NCBI GenBank assembly: GCA_015075325.1
Contig: JABTUP010000003.1
Coordinates: 1 to 64,000 of the forward strand
Source: Flavobacteriales bacterium
GTDB taxonomy: Bacteria; Bacteroidota; Bacteroidia; Flavobacteriales_E; Vicingaceae
Length of the DNA stretch: 64,000 nt
Direction of reading: 5' to 3'
The notes beneath the pieces are model-generated. The model was not told the DNA's origin and searched no databases. It saw only the letters and a program-made list of their open reading frames with translations. Below are positions 53,204 to 63,600 of the stretch, piece after piece; the first letter of the stretch is position 1, and the number at the start of each line of letters is the position of its first letter. Both the position numbers and the translations under genes were made by a program.

Positions 53204-53236
53204 TAAAGATATGTAATATAAAATCTCTATTCCAAA
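53204..53236 (-). promoter_or_regulatory. Promoter of the TonB receptor / PorV operon
   Basis: On the minus strand TTTG (53236-53233) is followed by 21 bases and TATCTTTA (53211-53204), close to the Bacteroidota TTG-N19..21-TAnnTTTG form. It lies 50 bases ahead of the receptor start codon at 53153. The surrounding gap 53154-53396 is AT-rich and otherwise shows nothing recognisable. Confidence 0.6.
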
Positions 53237-53396
53237 TTATTTTACAGTAAATTTATTAAGAATATTGGAAACTTATTCACAACATTTAATTAACGGTTGA
53301 AAATAAAGCTTTTGTGGTAACTTAAATTAGTTTAAAGGATTATAAAATTCTTTTAATAAGAATTAAATAATAAATCTGAAAAATGTTAAACGCTTA

Positions 53397-53633
53397 TTAT
53401 CGTTTTCTTGGAACACCACGATTATCATCGTCATCTTCTTTGTCATCACCACCAACTACTCCTACAGATGATGATTTTGACTTTTCTGAAAAACTGGTAT
53501 TAGATTCTGAAAACGAATTTGAAGAAGCCATAGGTGTAGGTTCTTCACCCTTAGAACAAGATGAAAGAAAGTAAAGCATTGAGATAACTATGCTTAATTT
53601 CAATAATAATAATATGGCTTTAACTTTATTCAT
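53397..53633 (-). CDS. Tiny acidic/Ser-rich lipoprotein
   Basis: A 78-residue product from the ATG at 53633. The longer frame starting at 53642 is unlikely because its first codons overlap the -7 box. A lipoprotein signal (LSIVISMLYFLSSC) is followed by a Ser-rich linker and an acidic patch (GGDDKEDDDDN) closing with RGVPRKR. Similar short lipoproteins with an acidic run and a basic end occur in Bacteroidota, function unknown. An opposite-strand frame over the same DNA (53383-53574) is Ser/Pro-rich and lacks any export or RBS signal, so it is rejected. Confidence 0.65.
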   Translation of the reverse strand: MNKVKAILLLLKLSIVISMLYFLSSCSKGEEPTPMASSNSFSESNTSFSEKSKSSSVGVVGGDDKEDDDDNRGVPRKR

Positions 53634-53639
53634 CACAAA

Positions 53640-53669
53640 CAAATTTAAGAAAAAATAGATAACTCACAA
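53640..53669 (-). promoter_or_regulatory. Consensus promoter of the tiny lipoprotein gene
   Basis: On the minus strand TTG (53669-53667), 19 bases, then TAAATTTG (53647-53640), an exact TAnnTTTG match with ideal spacing. The ATG at 53633 follows after only six bases, so the transcript would have almost no leader. Confidence 0.7.
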
Positions 53670-53755
53670 GTTTTTTACTGTATTTTTTTAGCATTTCTTG
53701 GAAATCAGCTTTTTTTTCAGCATTTTTACGTTTCACTATCTGTATAACATATTTT

Positions 53756-54826
53756 ATGTTGAATAAATTATTAAGCATACTACTTTTTCCTTTTTCATTA
53801 TTATATGGATTAATTACCTATATAAGAAACAAGTTGTATGATTTAGAAATATTGAATTCGGTAGAATTTAGTCTTCCGGTTATTTCTGTTGGTAATTTAA
53901 ATGTTGGTGGTGTTGGAAAAACTCCTCATGTTGAATATTTAATTCGACTTTTATCTGACTACAAAACAGCTACATTAAGTAGAGGCTATAAAAGAAATAC
54001 AACAGGATTTTATTTAGCAAACGAAAAAACGACCATATATGAAATAGGTGATGAACCTATGCAATATAAAAGTAAGTTTAAAGATTTATTGGTTACTGTT
54101 GATGAAAAAAGAGTTAGAGGAATTAAAACTATTTTAAAATCAAATCCAGAAACAAAAGTTATCTTATTAGATGATGCTTACCAGCATCGAGCAGTGAAGC
54201 CTGGAATAAATATACTTGTTACTGATTATAGCAAAATGTACATTAATGATATTGTTTTACCTTCTGGAAGATTACGCGAATGGGCTATTGGAAGTAAAAG
54301 AGCTGATATTATTATCGTATCTAAAACTCCTGATATCCTTTCTCCTTTAGATATTAGAAGAATAAAGGAAGATTTAAAACCTGAACCCTATCAAGAAATT
54401 TTCTTTTCTTATACCAAATATGGAGAGCTAACTCCAATAACTGAAACTGCTTTTAAAATGGTTGTTGAAAAATCAAAAAATTGTTCTGTATTATTGGTAA
54501 CTGGAATAGCTAAACCACAACCTTTGTTCTATTATATTAAAGATAAATTTAATGCTGTAGAGCATCTAAAATTTCCCGACCACCACAACTTTACCTCAAC
54601 AGATATTGAAAATATAAAAGCATCATTCAATAATTTATATGGTAATAATAAATTAATAATTACCACAGAAAAAGATTTAATGCGATTATCTTTGCCCAAA
54701 ATAAAGGAGCAAATTGATGAACTTCCTTTCTTCTATCTACCTATTGAAGTATGTTTTCATGGCAAGGATAAAGAAGAGTTCGATACAAAAATATTAAAGT
54801 ATGTTAAAGCAAATACAAGAAGCTAA
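53756..54826 (+). CDS. lpxK: Tetraacyldisaccharide 4'-kinase (lipid A synthesis)
   Basis: A 356-residue inner-membrane-associated kinase. An N-terminal hydrophobic helix (LSILLFPFSLLYGLITYI) is followed by the LpxK form of the P-loop, VGNLNVGGVGKTPHVEYL (about 45-62). YKRNTTGFYL, VILLDDAYQHRAV (catalytic Asp region), PSGRLREW and KFPDHHNFT are all characteristic. It phosphorylates the 4' position of the lipid A precursor. It overlaps the PNP gene by 26 bases, starting a lpxK-PNP-udk-M1 peptidase run. Confidence 0.96.
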   Translation: MLNKLLSILLFPFSLLYGLITYIRNKLYDLEILNSVEFSLPVISVGNLNVGGVGKTPHVEYLIRLLSDYKTATLSRGYKRNTTGFYLANEKTTIYEIGDEPMQYKSKFKDLLVTVDEKRVRGIKTILKSNPETKVILLDDAYQHRAVKPGINILVTDYSKMYINDIVLPSGRLREWAIGSKRADIIIVSKTPDILSPLDIRRIKEDLKPEPYQEIFFSYTKYGELTPITETAFKMVVEKSKNCSVLLVTGIAKPQPLFYYIKDKFNAVEHLKFPDHHNFTSTDIENIKASFNNLYGNNKLIITTEKDLMRLSLPKIKEQIDELPFFYLPIEVCFHGKDKEEFDTKILKYVKANTRS

Positions 54827-55634
54827 AAATCACATTGAATCGAAAAATAATTCTAAACCATTAGTAGGCATCATATTAGGTAGTGGACTTGGTAATTTAA
54901 CGAGTCAAATCGAAATAGAAACAACTATACCCTACTCTCAAATTCCACATTTCCCTGTTTCAACTGTTGAAGGACATCAGGGGCAATTAATATTAGGAAA
55001 ACTAAATAATGTACAAATTGTTGCTATGCAAGGAAGATTTCATTACTATGAAGGATATTCAGCAAAACAATGCACCTTTCCTATTCGAGTATTAAAAGCT
55101 TTAGGAATTAATCAATTAATATTGAGTAATGCAAGCGGAGGGGTTAACGAGAAGTTTGAAATTGGAGATATCATGTTAATTACCGATCACATTAATTTAT
55201 TACCTGATAACCCACTTAGAGGAAAAAACATTGATGAATTAGGCCCAAGATTTCCTGATATGAGCGAACCTTATTCTAATAAATTAAATGGTATTATTAG
55301 AACCATTGCTTCTTCAAATAAAATAACATTAAGAGAAGGTGTTTATGCCGCACTTTCTGGTCCTACATACGAAACTCCAGCTGAATATAATTATGTAAGA
55401 GTTTTAGGAGCCGATGCTGTTGGAATGAGTACAGTTCCTGAGGTAATAGTTGCCAATCACATGGGACTACCATGCTTAGCTCTTTCTATAATTACCGATT
55501 TAGGTGTAAAAGGAAAAATTGTAGAAATTTCTCACGAAGAAGTACAAGAAATTGCCAAAAACACAGAACCAAAAATGACCTTCTTGATTAAGGAGTTAAT
55601 TTCTAGTATTTATTCTTTAAAATCAGTTAATTAA
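54801..55634 (+). CDS. Purine-nucleoside phosphorylase (trimeric type)
   Basis: 277 residues. GIILGSGLGNL is the phosphate-binding loop. TVEGHQGQLILGKL, MQGRFHYYEGYS and LSNASGGVNEKFEIGDIMLITDHINLLPDNPLRG follow, and EVIVANHMGLPCLALSIITDLG and SHEEV are typical of the PunA/human PNP class. It phosphorolyses inosine and guanosine. The start overlaps lpxK by 26 bases, and udk follows six bases after the stop, giving a small nucleoside-salvage pair within the run. Confidence 0.95.
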   Translation: MLKQIQEAKNHIESKNNSKPLVGIILGSGLGNLTSQIEIETTIPYSQIPHFPVSTVEGHQGQLILGKLNNVQIVAMQGRFHYYEGYSAKQCTFPIRVLKALGINQLILSNASGGVNEKFEIGDIMLITDHINLLPDNPLRGKNIDELGPRFPDMSEPYSNKLNGIIRTIASSNKITLREGVYAALSGPTYETPAEYNYVRVLGADAVGMSTVPEVIVANHMGLPCLALSIITDLGVKGKIVEISHEEVQEIAKNTEPKMTFLIKELISSIYSLKSVN

Positions 55635-55640
55635 TATAAT

Positions 55641-56252
55641 ATGATAATAATTGGAATAGCAGGAGGAACAGGTTCTGGAAAAACAACAGTTGTGCAACGA
55701 ATAGCTAATGTTGTTCCGGAAGAAAATGTAGCTATCTTAATGCAGGATTCTTACTATAACGACAATACCCATTTATCGTTTGAAGACCGAACCAAGATTA
55801 ACTACGACCACCCTAATTCAATTGATTTTGATTTACTTTTAGAACATATCACAAAATTAAAAGAACGAACACCAATAGAGCAACCTATATATTCTTACAC
55901 TACCCACTCAAGAACTGGAGATTATACCGTTATTCATCCTAAAGAAATTTTAATTGTAGAAGGTATATTAATATTTACCAGCGAACAACTACGAAAGATG
56001 TGTGATATTAAAATTTTTGTTCATACCGATTCTGATTTAAGATTGATAAGAAGAATTAAACGCGATATTAATGAACGTGGAAGAGATTTGGAAGAAGTAT
56101 TAAATCGTTATGAGAACACATTAAAACCAATGCACAATCAGTTTATCGAACCAACCATGAAATATGCAGATTTAATTATTCCTGTTGGTGGGGAAAATAA
56201 GGTTGCAATTGATATTTTGACATCAATGATTAAAGAGAAAATAAAAAAATAA
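55641..56252 (+). CDS. udk: Uridine kinase
   Basis: 203 residues with the P-loop GIAGGTGSGKTTVV (5-18). Typical uridine/cytidine kinase stretches follow: LMQDSYYNDNTHLSFEDR, NYDHPNSIDFDLL, YSYTTHSR, ILIVEGILIFTSEQLR, DSDLRLIRRIKRDINERGRDLEEVL and KYADLIIPVGGEN. It phosphorylates uridine and cytidine to the monophosphates. It is followed by the M1 peptidase after six bases, probably co-transcribed. Confidence 0.96.
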   Translation: MIIIGIAGGTGSGKTTVVQRIANVVPEENVAILMQDSYYNDNTHLSFEDRTKINYDHPNSIDFDLLLEHITKLKERTPIEQPIYSYTTHSRTGDYTVIHPKEILIVEGILIFTSEQLRKMCDIKIFVHTDSDLRLIRRIKRDINERGRDLEEVLNRYENTLKPMHNQFIEPTMKYADLIIPVGGENKVAIDILTSMIKEKIKK

Positions 56253-56258
56253 GTTCGT

Positions 56259-59200
56259 TTGAAAAATTTATTTATACTCCTCCTATTTATACAACATTCA
56301 CCATTCTTGTTCTCTCAAGTTGTTGATCAACCGTATTTTCAACAGCAAGTTAATTATGATATTAATGTTCGTTTGGATGATAACAGACATGAATTAGAAG
56401 CAACCGAAACTATTGAATACATCAATAATTCTCCTGACAAAATCGATTTCATTTATTTTCATCTTTGGCCAAACGGTTACAAAAGTTACAAATCGGCATT
56501 AAGTAAACAAAAGCTAGAAGGAGGAAGCACTCAACTTTATTATGCTAAAGAAGAAAACCTCGGATTTATTGATGGTTTAAATTTTACTTCAGGCGAACAT
56601 AAACTAGAGTGGGAATATGTTCTTCCTGACGAAGACATTTGCAAAGTTTATCTTCCTCAAGTTCTTTTACCAGGAGAATCAATTAAAATATCTACTCCAT
56701 TTCGGGTTAAAATCCCATTAGGAGTTTTCTCTCGTTTAGGACACATGGGGCAATCGTATCAAATAACCCAATGGTATCCAAAGCCCGCAGTATATGATAG
56801 AGATGGTTGGCATCCGATGCCATACTTAGACCAAGGAGAATTTTACTCAGAATATGGCACTTTTGATGTGAAAATTACGCTACCCAAAAATTATGTTGTT
56901 GGTGCAACAGGTGATTTAGTTAATGGAGAAAAAGAATTGGCATGGCTAAACGAAAAAGCTCAAAAAACAACTGAAATTACTCATTTCATATCATCAGACA
57001 TGAGTTTTCCTAAATCGAATGATACCATAAAAACATTACATTTTCATCAAGAAAATGTCCACGATTTTGCTTGGTTTGCCGATAAAAGATATCACGTGCT
57101 AAAAGGCGAAGTTACTCTTCCTCATACCAAAAGAAAAGTTACTACTTGGGCTATGTTTACCAATAATGAAGCTCATTTATGGAAAAACAGCATCGAATAC
57201 TTAAATGATGCAACTTATTATTACTCGTTATGGAATGGCGATTACCCTTACAATCATGTTACTGCTGTTGATGGAGCTTTAAGTGCTGGAGGAGGAATGG
57301 AATATCCTAATATTACAGTTATTGGAGAATCTGGAAGTGCATTTGGTTTGGAAACCGTAATCATGCACGAAGTTGGTCACAACTGGTTTTACGGTATTTT
57401 AGGGACAAACGAAAGGCTACACCCATGGATGGATGAAGGTTTAAACTCCATGAACGAAAATAGGTACATCGAAACCAAATATCCTAATCGAAAATTAATT
57501 CATACTGATTCACTTTCAACAAAAGGATTTTTACGTTTTTTCGATTTAGAGCACTACTCACACAAATGCCAATACGAAATGGCATACCTTATAAATGCTA
57601 GAAGAAATCAAGACCAAGCAATTGAAGAACACGGTGCAGAATACACTTCTTTAAATTATGGAGGAATTGTGTATTCAAAAACCGCAATAGTGTTTGATTA
57701 TTTAATGGCTTATTTGGGTGAAGAAACCTTTGATAAATGTATGCAACGCTATTATAAGGAATGGCAATTTAAACATCCTCAACCCAATGATTTAAGAAAA
57801 ATTTTTGAAGAAGAAACCAAAAAAGATTTGAGTTGGTTTTTTGATGATTTAATTAAAACCACAAAAAAAATAGATTATAAAATTACCAGTACAAAAAATG
57901 ACACAGCAAATCCTGAAAACATTTTGATTAAAATAAAAAACAATGGAAAAATAAATGGACCTTTTTCTATTTCAGGAATAAAAAACGACAGTATTGTTTC
58001 AACTCAATGGTACGAACCAATCGGTAAAAAAGCATTTGTTGACTTTAAACTGGGTGAATACGATTTATATAAAATTGATGCTGCATTGGATATTCCAGAA
58101 ATTTCGAGAAAAAACAATACGTTGAAATCAAAAGGGCTGCTTAAAACAATTGAACCACTGAGAATACAATTGTTTGGCAGTTTAGAAAATCCTGATAAAA
58201 CACAATTGTTTTTTACCCCCATTGCTGGTTGGAACAGCAATGATAAATTTATGTTGGGAACAGCTTTTTATAACACTACTCTTCCAACTAAAAAATTTGA
58301 ATATGTATTAGCTCCCATGTATGCTTTTGGCTCAAAAAATATTAATGGTTATGCTAATACTTTTTATCATATTTATCCAAATCAAGGATTCCAAGACATT
58401 GCTATAGGTGTAAAATCGGCTTCTTTTAGTTTCTTAAACTTTAATGCCCCCAACAATGCTGGAAAACAAGCTTTAGAATACTACAAAATATCTCCTCAAA
58501 TAAATATTGAGTTCAGGAAACGAAGACAACGACAATTCCATCACTATTTCTTAAATTTTGAATTTGCCAACATTTTTGAAGAGAATGCAAAGTTTAGTAG
58601 AAATGCCGAAGGATTGGTTTCGTATCAAATAAATCTAGAACGATTTTATGTAAATAATTTCACTGCTGGTATAAAAAGTAAAAATCCAATCAATCCTTAT
58701 ATTGCAAAAGTAAACATTCAACAAGCGGTGGATTTTGTTCGAGTTAATGTTGAGGCAAACTACAAATTTTCGTATGGTAAAAAAAATAGAGGTTTAGATG
58801 TGCGATTTTTTATTGGAAGATTTTTATACAACGACAATGCTAGTAGTCGATTTAACTTAAATATGAGTGGAAATTCCGACTATTTATACGAACACATCTT
58901 ATTAGGAAGAAACACTGTTGAAGGCTCCTTAAATCAACAAGCCATGATTACAGATGGAGGTTTTAAAAATTATACAACTGTTGCTTCCTCAAACAAATGG
59001 TTAAATGCAATTAACCTAAAAAGCAACTTACCCGTTTCGTTTTTGGGACTTTATGCTGATGTTGGTTTATCTGGATTTACTACTAAAAATTTTAGAGGCG
59101 ATGAAGTTGATGAAGTATCTCCAATTGCTTATGCATTTGGAGCAACTTTTATTGTTATCCCAAACATGTTTGAAGTATATTTTCCTATTAAACTTTCGAG

Positions 59201-59297
59201 TGATTTAAATCAATTAAAATACATGGAAAAAGTTAGGTTTATACTAAACATCAACCTAATTAAACCATTTGAAATGGCTCGTAAATTTGAATTTTAA
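56259..59297 (+). CDS. M1-family zinc metallopeptidase (TTG start)
   Basis: A 1012-residue exported protein. The start is TTG at 56259, which opens a good signal peptide (KNLFILLLFIQHSPFLFSQ). An N-terminal beta domain (DVRLDDNRHELEATETIEYIN-like) precedes GGGMEYP and the zinc motif HEVGH at residue 370, with the ligand Glu 19 residues later (WMDEGLNS). The last 400 residues are beta-strand-rich (KFMLGTAFYNTTL, then SPIAYAFGATFIVIPNMFEVYFPIKL) and end with a terminal Phe, suggesting an outer-membrane barrel-like C-terminus. It may be a surface aminopeptidase; the exact substrate is unknown. Confidence 0.9.
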   Translation: MKNLFILLLFIQHSPFLFSQVVDQPYFQQQVNYDINVRLDDNRHELEATETIEYINNSPDKIDFIYFHLWPNGYKSYKSALSKQKLEGGSTQLYYAKEENLGFIDGLNFTSGEHKLEWEYVLPDEDICKVYLPQVLLPGESIKISTPFRVKIPLGVFSRLGHMGQSYQITQWYPKPAVYDRDGWHPMPYLDQGEFYSEYGTFDVKITLPKNYVVGATGDLVNGEKELAWLNEKAQKTTEITHFISSDMSFPKSNDTIKTLHFHQENVHDFAWFADKRYHVLKGEVTLPHTKRKVTTWAMFTNNEAHLWKNSIEYLNDATYYYSLWNGDYPYNHVTAVDGALSAGGGMEYPNITVIGESGSAFGLETVIMHEVGHNWFYGILGTNERLHPWMDEGLNSMNENRYIETKYPNRKLIHTDSLSTKGFLRFFDLEHYSHKCQYEMAYLINARRNQDQAIEEHGAEYTSLNYGGIVYSKTAIVFDYLMAYLGEETFDKCMQRYYKEWQFKHPQPNDLRKIFEEETKKDLSWFFDDLIKTTKKIDYKITSTKNDTANPENILIKIKNNGKINGPFSISGIKNDSIVSTQWYEPIGKKAFVDFKLGEYDLYKIDAALDIPEISRKNNTLKSKGLLKTIEPLRIQLFGSLENPDKTQLFFTPIAGWNSNDKFMLGTAFYNTTLPTKKFEYVLAPMYAFGSKNINGYANTFYHIYPNQGFQDIAIGVKSASFSFLNFNAPNNAGKQALEYYKISPQINIEFRKRRQRQFHHYFLNFEFANIFEENAKFSRNAEGLVSYQINLERFYVNNFTAGIKSKNPINPYIAKVNIQQAVDFVRVNVEANYKFSYGKKNRGLDVRFFIGRFLYNDNASSRFNLNMSGNSDYLYEHILLGRNTVEGSLNQQAMITDGGFKNYTTVASSNKWLNAINLKSNLPVSFLGLYADVGLSGFTTKNFRGDEVDEVSPIAYAFGATFIVIPNMFEVYFPIKLSSDLNQLKYMEKVRFILNINLIKPFEMARKFEF

Positions 59298-59353
59298 TAT
59301 TTAATCAGATCAACTTTATCTAATTTAATATCAATAAAATAGCCTACAATGAA

Positions 59354-59474
59354 TTGACACGAATTACACTAATTTTTATTATACCAAAGGTATAATTTAG
59401 TGTAATTTCTTATGGAAACATTCAATTTAAAAGGTAAATAAATAGAATCCATTAATTCGTGCAATTCGTGTCAA
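59354..59474. repeat. 121-bp element with inverted TTGACACGAATT ends
   Basis: The left arm TTGACACGAATTACAC... (59354-59374) pairs with the right arm ending AATTCGTGTCAA (59454-59474), with two mismatches over 21 bases. Inside, TTATACC and GGTATAA form a second hairpin around AAA. It lies in the 232-base gap before lpxH, and its right arm matches the block at 2454-2474 at 20 of 21 bases. No gene was found in the gap. Confidence 0.85.
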
Positions 59475-59529
59475 AATGCTCAAAAAAGATTAACACGAAA
59501 GTTATTTTATTACTTTAGCTGAGTAAAAA

Positions 59530-60279
59530 ATGAATACAAAAACCAACATATATTTTGCGTCCGACTTTCATTTGGGAGCTCCAAACGATGAAGAAAGTTT
59601 AAAGCGTGAAAAAAATATTGTTCGCTGGCTCGACGAAATTAAAGTTGACGCAAAAGAAATTTATTTAGTTGGAGACATTTTCGATTTCTGGTTTGAATAC
59701 AAACACGCCATTCCCAAAGGATTTGTTCGTTTACAAGGAAAAATCGCTGAATTAACCGATAGTGGAATTCCTATTTATGTTTTTACTGGCAACCACGATA
59801 TGTGGATTTTTGATTACTTACCAAAAGAACTTGGCATAAAACTTTTAAAAGGAAATATAATCAGAAAATATAATGGGAAAACATTTTTCATTGGGCATGG
59901 AGATGGTTTAGGTCCTGGCGATTATGGCTATAAATTCATTAAAAAAGTTTTTGCAAACAAACTATGTCAATGGGCATTTGCACGAATACACCCCAATTTA
60001 GGAATGGGTATTGCCAACTACTGGAGTAAAAAAAGCAGAAAAGTTAATGCCGAACATGATGAAAAATTTTTAGGCGAGGAAAATGAGTGGCTGGCTATTT
60101 TTGCAAAAGATTACCTTAAAAACGAGCACATCGATTATTTTGTTTTTGGTCATCGACACTTACCCTTAGAAATTAAACTAAACGACCAATCAACCTATAT
60201 AAATTTAGGTGAATGGATTAAATACAATTCGTATGCTGTATTTGATGGAAATGAACTAAAATTGAAATATTACAAATAG
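59530..60279 (+). CDS. lpxH: UDP-2,3-diacylglucosamine diphosphatase-like enzyme
   Basis: 249 residues with the calcineurin-type metallophosphoesterase motifs DFHLGAP (Asp12/His14), LVGDIFDFWFEY, TGNHDMW, FIGHGDG and FGHRHLP, in the order of LpxH. It hydrolyses UDP-diacylglucosamine to lipid X for lipid A synthesis. LpxK lies in the same part of the window. A short MerR gene follows. Confidence 0.92.
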   Translation: MNTKTNIYFASDFHLGAPNDEESLKREKNIVRWLDEIKVDAKEIYLVGDIFDFWFEYKHAIPKGFVRLQGKIAELTDSGIPIYVFTGNHDMWIFDYLPKELGIKLLKGNIIRKYNGKTFFIGHGDGLGPGDYGYKFIKKVFANKLCQWAFARIHPNLGMGIANYWSKKSRKVNAEHDEKFLGEENEWLAIFAKDYLKNEHIDYFVFGHRHLPLEIKLNDQSTYINLGEWIKYNSYAVFDGNELKLKYYK

Positions 60280-60306
60280 GTTAAACATTTTTTCTACATT
60301 TGTTTT

Positions 60307-60627
60307 ATGTCAGATTCAAAATTATACTATTCTATTGGCGAAGTTGCAGAAATGTTTAACGTTAATGCTTCGTTAATTCGCTTTTGGGAAAAGGAATTCG
60401 ATATTATTAAACCAAAAAAAAACAACAAAGGCAACCGCCTATTTACCGTTCAGGATATTGATAACCTTAAAATTATTTATCATTTAGTTAAGGAAAGAGG
60501 TTTTACGCTTGAAGGAGCGAAAAACAAACTCAAAAACAACAGAAAAGAAACACTTGACAATGTTGAAATTGTTCAATCACTTCAACAAATAAAAAAATTT
60601 TTATTGGAACTAAAAGAGGAACTATAA
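60307..60627 (+). CDS. MerR-family transcriptional regulator
   Basis: A 106-residue protein with the MerR winged helix-turn-helix (YSIGEVAEMFNVNASLIRFWEKEF, IIKPKKNNKGNRLFTVQDIDNLKIIYHLVKERGFTLEGAKNKL). The short C-terminal helix has no metal- or drug-binding domain, so the effector is unknown; such small proteins are common in Bacteroidota. TACATTTG, a good -7 box, ends four bases before the ATG, but no matching TTG was found. A terminator follows directly. Confidence 0.9.
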   Translation: MSDSKLYYSIGEVAEMFNVNASLIRFWEKEFDIIKPKKNNKGNRLFTVQDIDNLKIIYHLVKERGFTLEGAKNKLKNNRKETLDNVEIVQSLQQIKKFLLELKEEL

Positions 60628-60644
60628 TCAGCTCCTCTTTTTTT
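60613..60644 (+). terminator. Rho-independent terminator overlapping the MerR gene end
   Basis: AAAGAGGA (60613-60620) pairs with TCCTCTTT (60633-60640), and a T-tract follows. The left arm is inside the last codons of the MerR gene, which is close to the convergent S74 protein gene (stop at 60661). Confidence 0.8.
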
Positions 60645-60660
60645 AAAAATCAATATTCAA

Positions 60661-63600
60661 TTACTTTTTCACCATTTTTTTAGTGGCAATTAACTCACCA
60701 TCAGCAATAAGGCTGTAAGTGTAAACGCCTGTTTTTAGGTTTTCGCCATAAACAGTTAATTTGCTTTCGCCACGTTCTTCAATTATCAGTTCTTTGATGA
60801 TGCGACCGTTTAAATCGTAAAACATCAACTTTGCTTCCATTACATCGGTTGGTATGTTGTAGTTAATTACCGTGTTTTCTGCAAATGGGTTAGGCAAATT
60901 TTGGTCTAAAATAATGCTGCTATGATTGGTTATCTCAATGCTTCGTTGATTTATTTCGTTGTTTAATTCTTGATTAGAAGTTTTGTTGCCTTCGTTACAA
61001 ATGTTGGCGTTTCTAATACAGTTTTCAAGGTAAGCTAAACGAGTTTCAAGGTTTTCTATAATTGAATCTTTAGACTGAACTTTACCGTCTAACTCTTTTA
61101 CACTTTCAACCAATAAAGGAACAACTCTATCGTAATTTACATGAACTAAACTCGAATCGTCAACAAAAGTTAACAACGGTTCTATAGCAGCAATTTCTTG
61201 AGCAATAAAACCAATGTGTTGTAAACTATCTAAGTTCATGTTGTTTTGAGCAGAACTAGTCCACTCATACGAAACACCACGCATTTGTTTTACTTTATCT
61301 AACGAATTAGATAAGTTTTGCACGTTAGTTTTTACGTTTTGGTCGGATAGTGTTGATTTATCAATTCGCTCGGTAATTTCATTTACTGCTTGTACGGTAA
61401 TAGGAATTAATGCATTGTAGTTTAACGATTTGTAACTCACCGCAGGGCTTATTTCGTTTCCTAAACTATCCAATTCGCTAGGCATATAAGAATCGTGAAC
61501 CAAATCAGGCAGTACATCGCCCACTTCTTGGGCAATAAAACCATATTGTAAACGGCTTTGAAAATTAAATTGAGGAAAACCAGCTACATCCATTTTATAG
61601 GTATGTGGTTTTAGTTTTCTTAATACATCTGTAGCTCCTTTTATGTTTTCTATATTGGTTTTAAACATTTTATCGGAGGTTAAAATACCTCCAGATGTTG
61701 ATTCAGCAATACCAACAAAATAACCTGCACGACTCATTGGATTTGAAGTTATTGATTGAGCTTTTATCCCATATAAATCTCCTTCAAAATACCCTCCAAT
61801 ACCATTTGGATCTATAGATTGAACAGATAAACCATTTTGCCATCCTGATGTAGAAGAATTGTTTCTTATATAAACTCTTGAATCTGAACCAGAACCACAA
61901 TATACATCTCCGAGAAATACTCTGCCAGATCCTGAAAGGTCTTGAAAATAAAAATCGTTATCATGTAAAGGTATTTCATAATTACCTGTTAATGGGTTTT
62001 GTGTGGCTGAACAATAATTTCCAACTCCACTACCCAAATTACTTCCATCAATCCAATGTACACGATTGTGGTCGGTTGGGTCAATAACTAAAACACGTGT
62101 TAACGTATTATCTTGTGTTACCGTTCTAATACGTAAATCACCATCGATATCGAGTTTGGCGTTAACCACATCAGGGTTTGCTGTATTTGGTCCTTCGGGT
62201 GAAAAATCGCCAATACCTACCATTCCAAAATTTGGTGCAGCTAATGTAGTGGCAACAGTTGGTTCAATACGCATGGTTTCTAATCCATTCCACGCTGTAT
62301 GAGGTTGGTTGTTAGTTGATGTTTCGGGTGTGGTGTAAATAAATCGTAAGTTATTGTACCTGCCATCTGCTGGAACAGGTTCATTGTCGCCCCAATTGAT
62401 AACGGCATCAAAACGTGCTCCAGGATGTGGTACAAGACCAATTATTCCAGGAGCTTCTTGTTTTAGTCCAACATACATGTTTTCTCTCCCATTGTTGGTA
62501 AATGTTCCTACATCCATCCAATTTCGCCAACCATCTGTTGCATTAATGTTATTTATTAAAAATCCAGTGTTGTAACCTAAATGCAATAAACTTCTAATTA
62601 AAGTAATATGTTCTTCACCTCGATTACTGATACCAATTCTTGTATTATCTCCTTCTGGATTAAATGGGTCTGGGTTTCCTTGATTTGTTGTTATTCGAAT
62701 ACGTTCACTATTTAGATTTTGATTTTCTACATTTTGTGTTTGTATTATAAAGGGCGATGCTTCTTGCCAACGTAAATAACCAAAGGATGGTTGGCCTGGT
62801 GTTTCATCTAAAATTCCTAGCCTCAAACCATCTGTTGTTGATTCGCCTACATCTACATTAGTTATTTGTAACCATGTTTCTTCATTTAAAGGATTATTCA
62901 GATGCAATAATGATTGTGGATTGTTAAATCCATTGCCCATACCAATAAAACCATCGGTTAAACCGTTATCTTCATTGATGTGCATTCTTTCGGTATTAGC
63001 AGTAAAAAAATCCATCGCCAAATTTTCTTGTTGGCGAATTTCGGCAGTGCCATCGGCAGCAATACCAAGTTTAAAGCCATCGGTTGCAGAAGGGTTTAAG
63101 GCACTGGCATTGGTAGCAAAGTTGGTTATTTGCAAATAAGTAGAAAACACACCATCGTTTAAGTGCAATTGCGATTGTGGGTTTAAAAAACCATTGCCCA
63201 TACCTATCAATCCTGTATTGCCAAAAAATGCTCCATCGGTTATTACCATTCGGGTTATGGGTGCTGAACCTCCCAATATACCAGGTCCGTTTATACCAAA
63301 AATCATTCTCGCTCCGTTTTGACTGGCTTGTAAGTTAACATCATCACTATTGGCAGGTACAAACAACCTAAATTTTTCAGTAACACTACCTATTGTTGCC
63401 CCTGTATATAGCTGCCAACTGTTACTTATAGTATTACTACCATCGGTACGAAACATTAACCCATCTGTTACAGGGTTGTTGGCTAATAAAAACTGGTTTA
63501 CGTGTAGTTTGGCTTGTACGCTGGCGTTGGTTGGAAAATTTCCAATAGCAACTTTTTGCATTGGAACGGTAGTTCGAGCATAAGTATTAATTGGAAATCC

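Noticed and set aside
53273-53281. Single TTATTCACA, a match to the DnaA-box consensus, in an AT-rich gap (possible replication origin)
   Set aside because: Only one box was seen, there is no cluster, and neither dnaA nor other origin genes are adjacent. One match is expected by chance in AT-rich DNA.
53383-53574. Plus-strand open frame rich in Ser, Pro and Thr
   Set aside because: It is antisense to the tiny lipoprotein, which has a good lipoprotein signal and a consensus promoter. This frame has neither.
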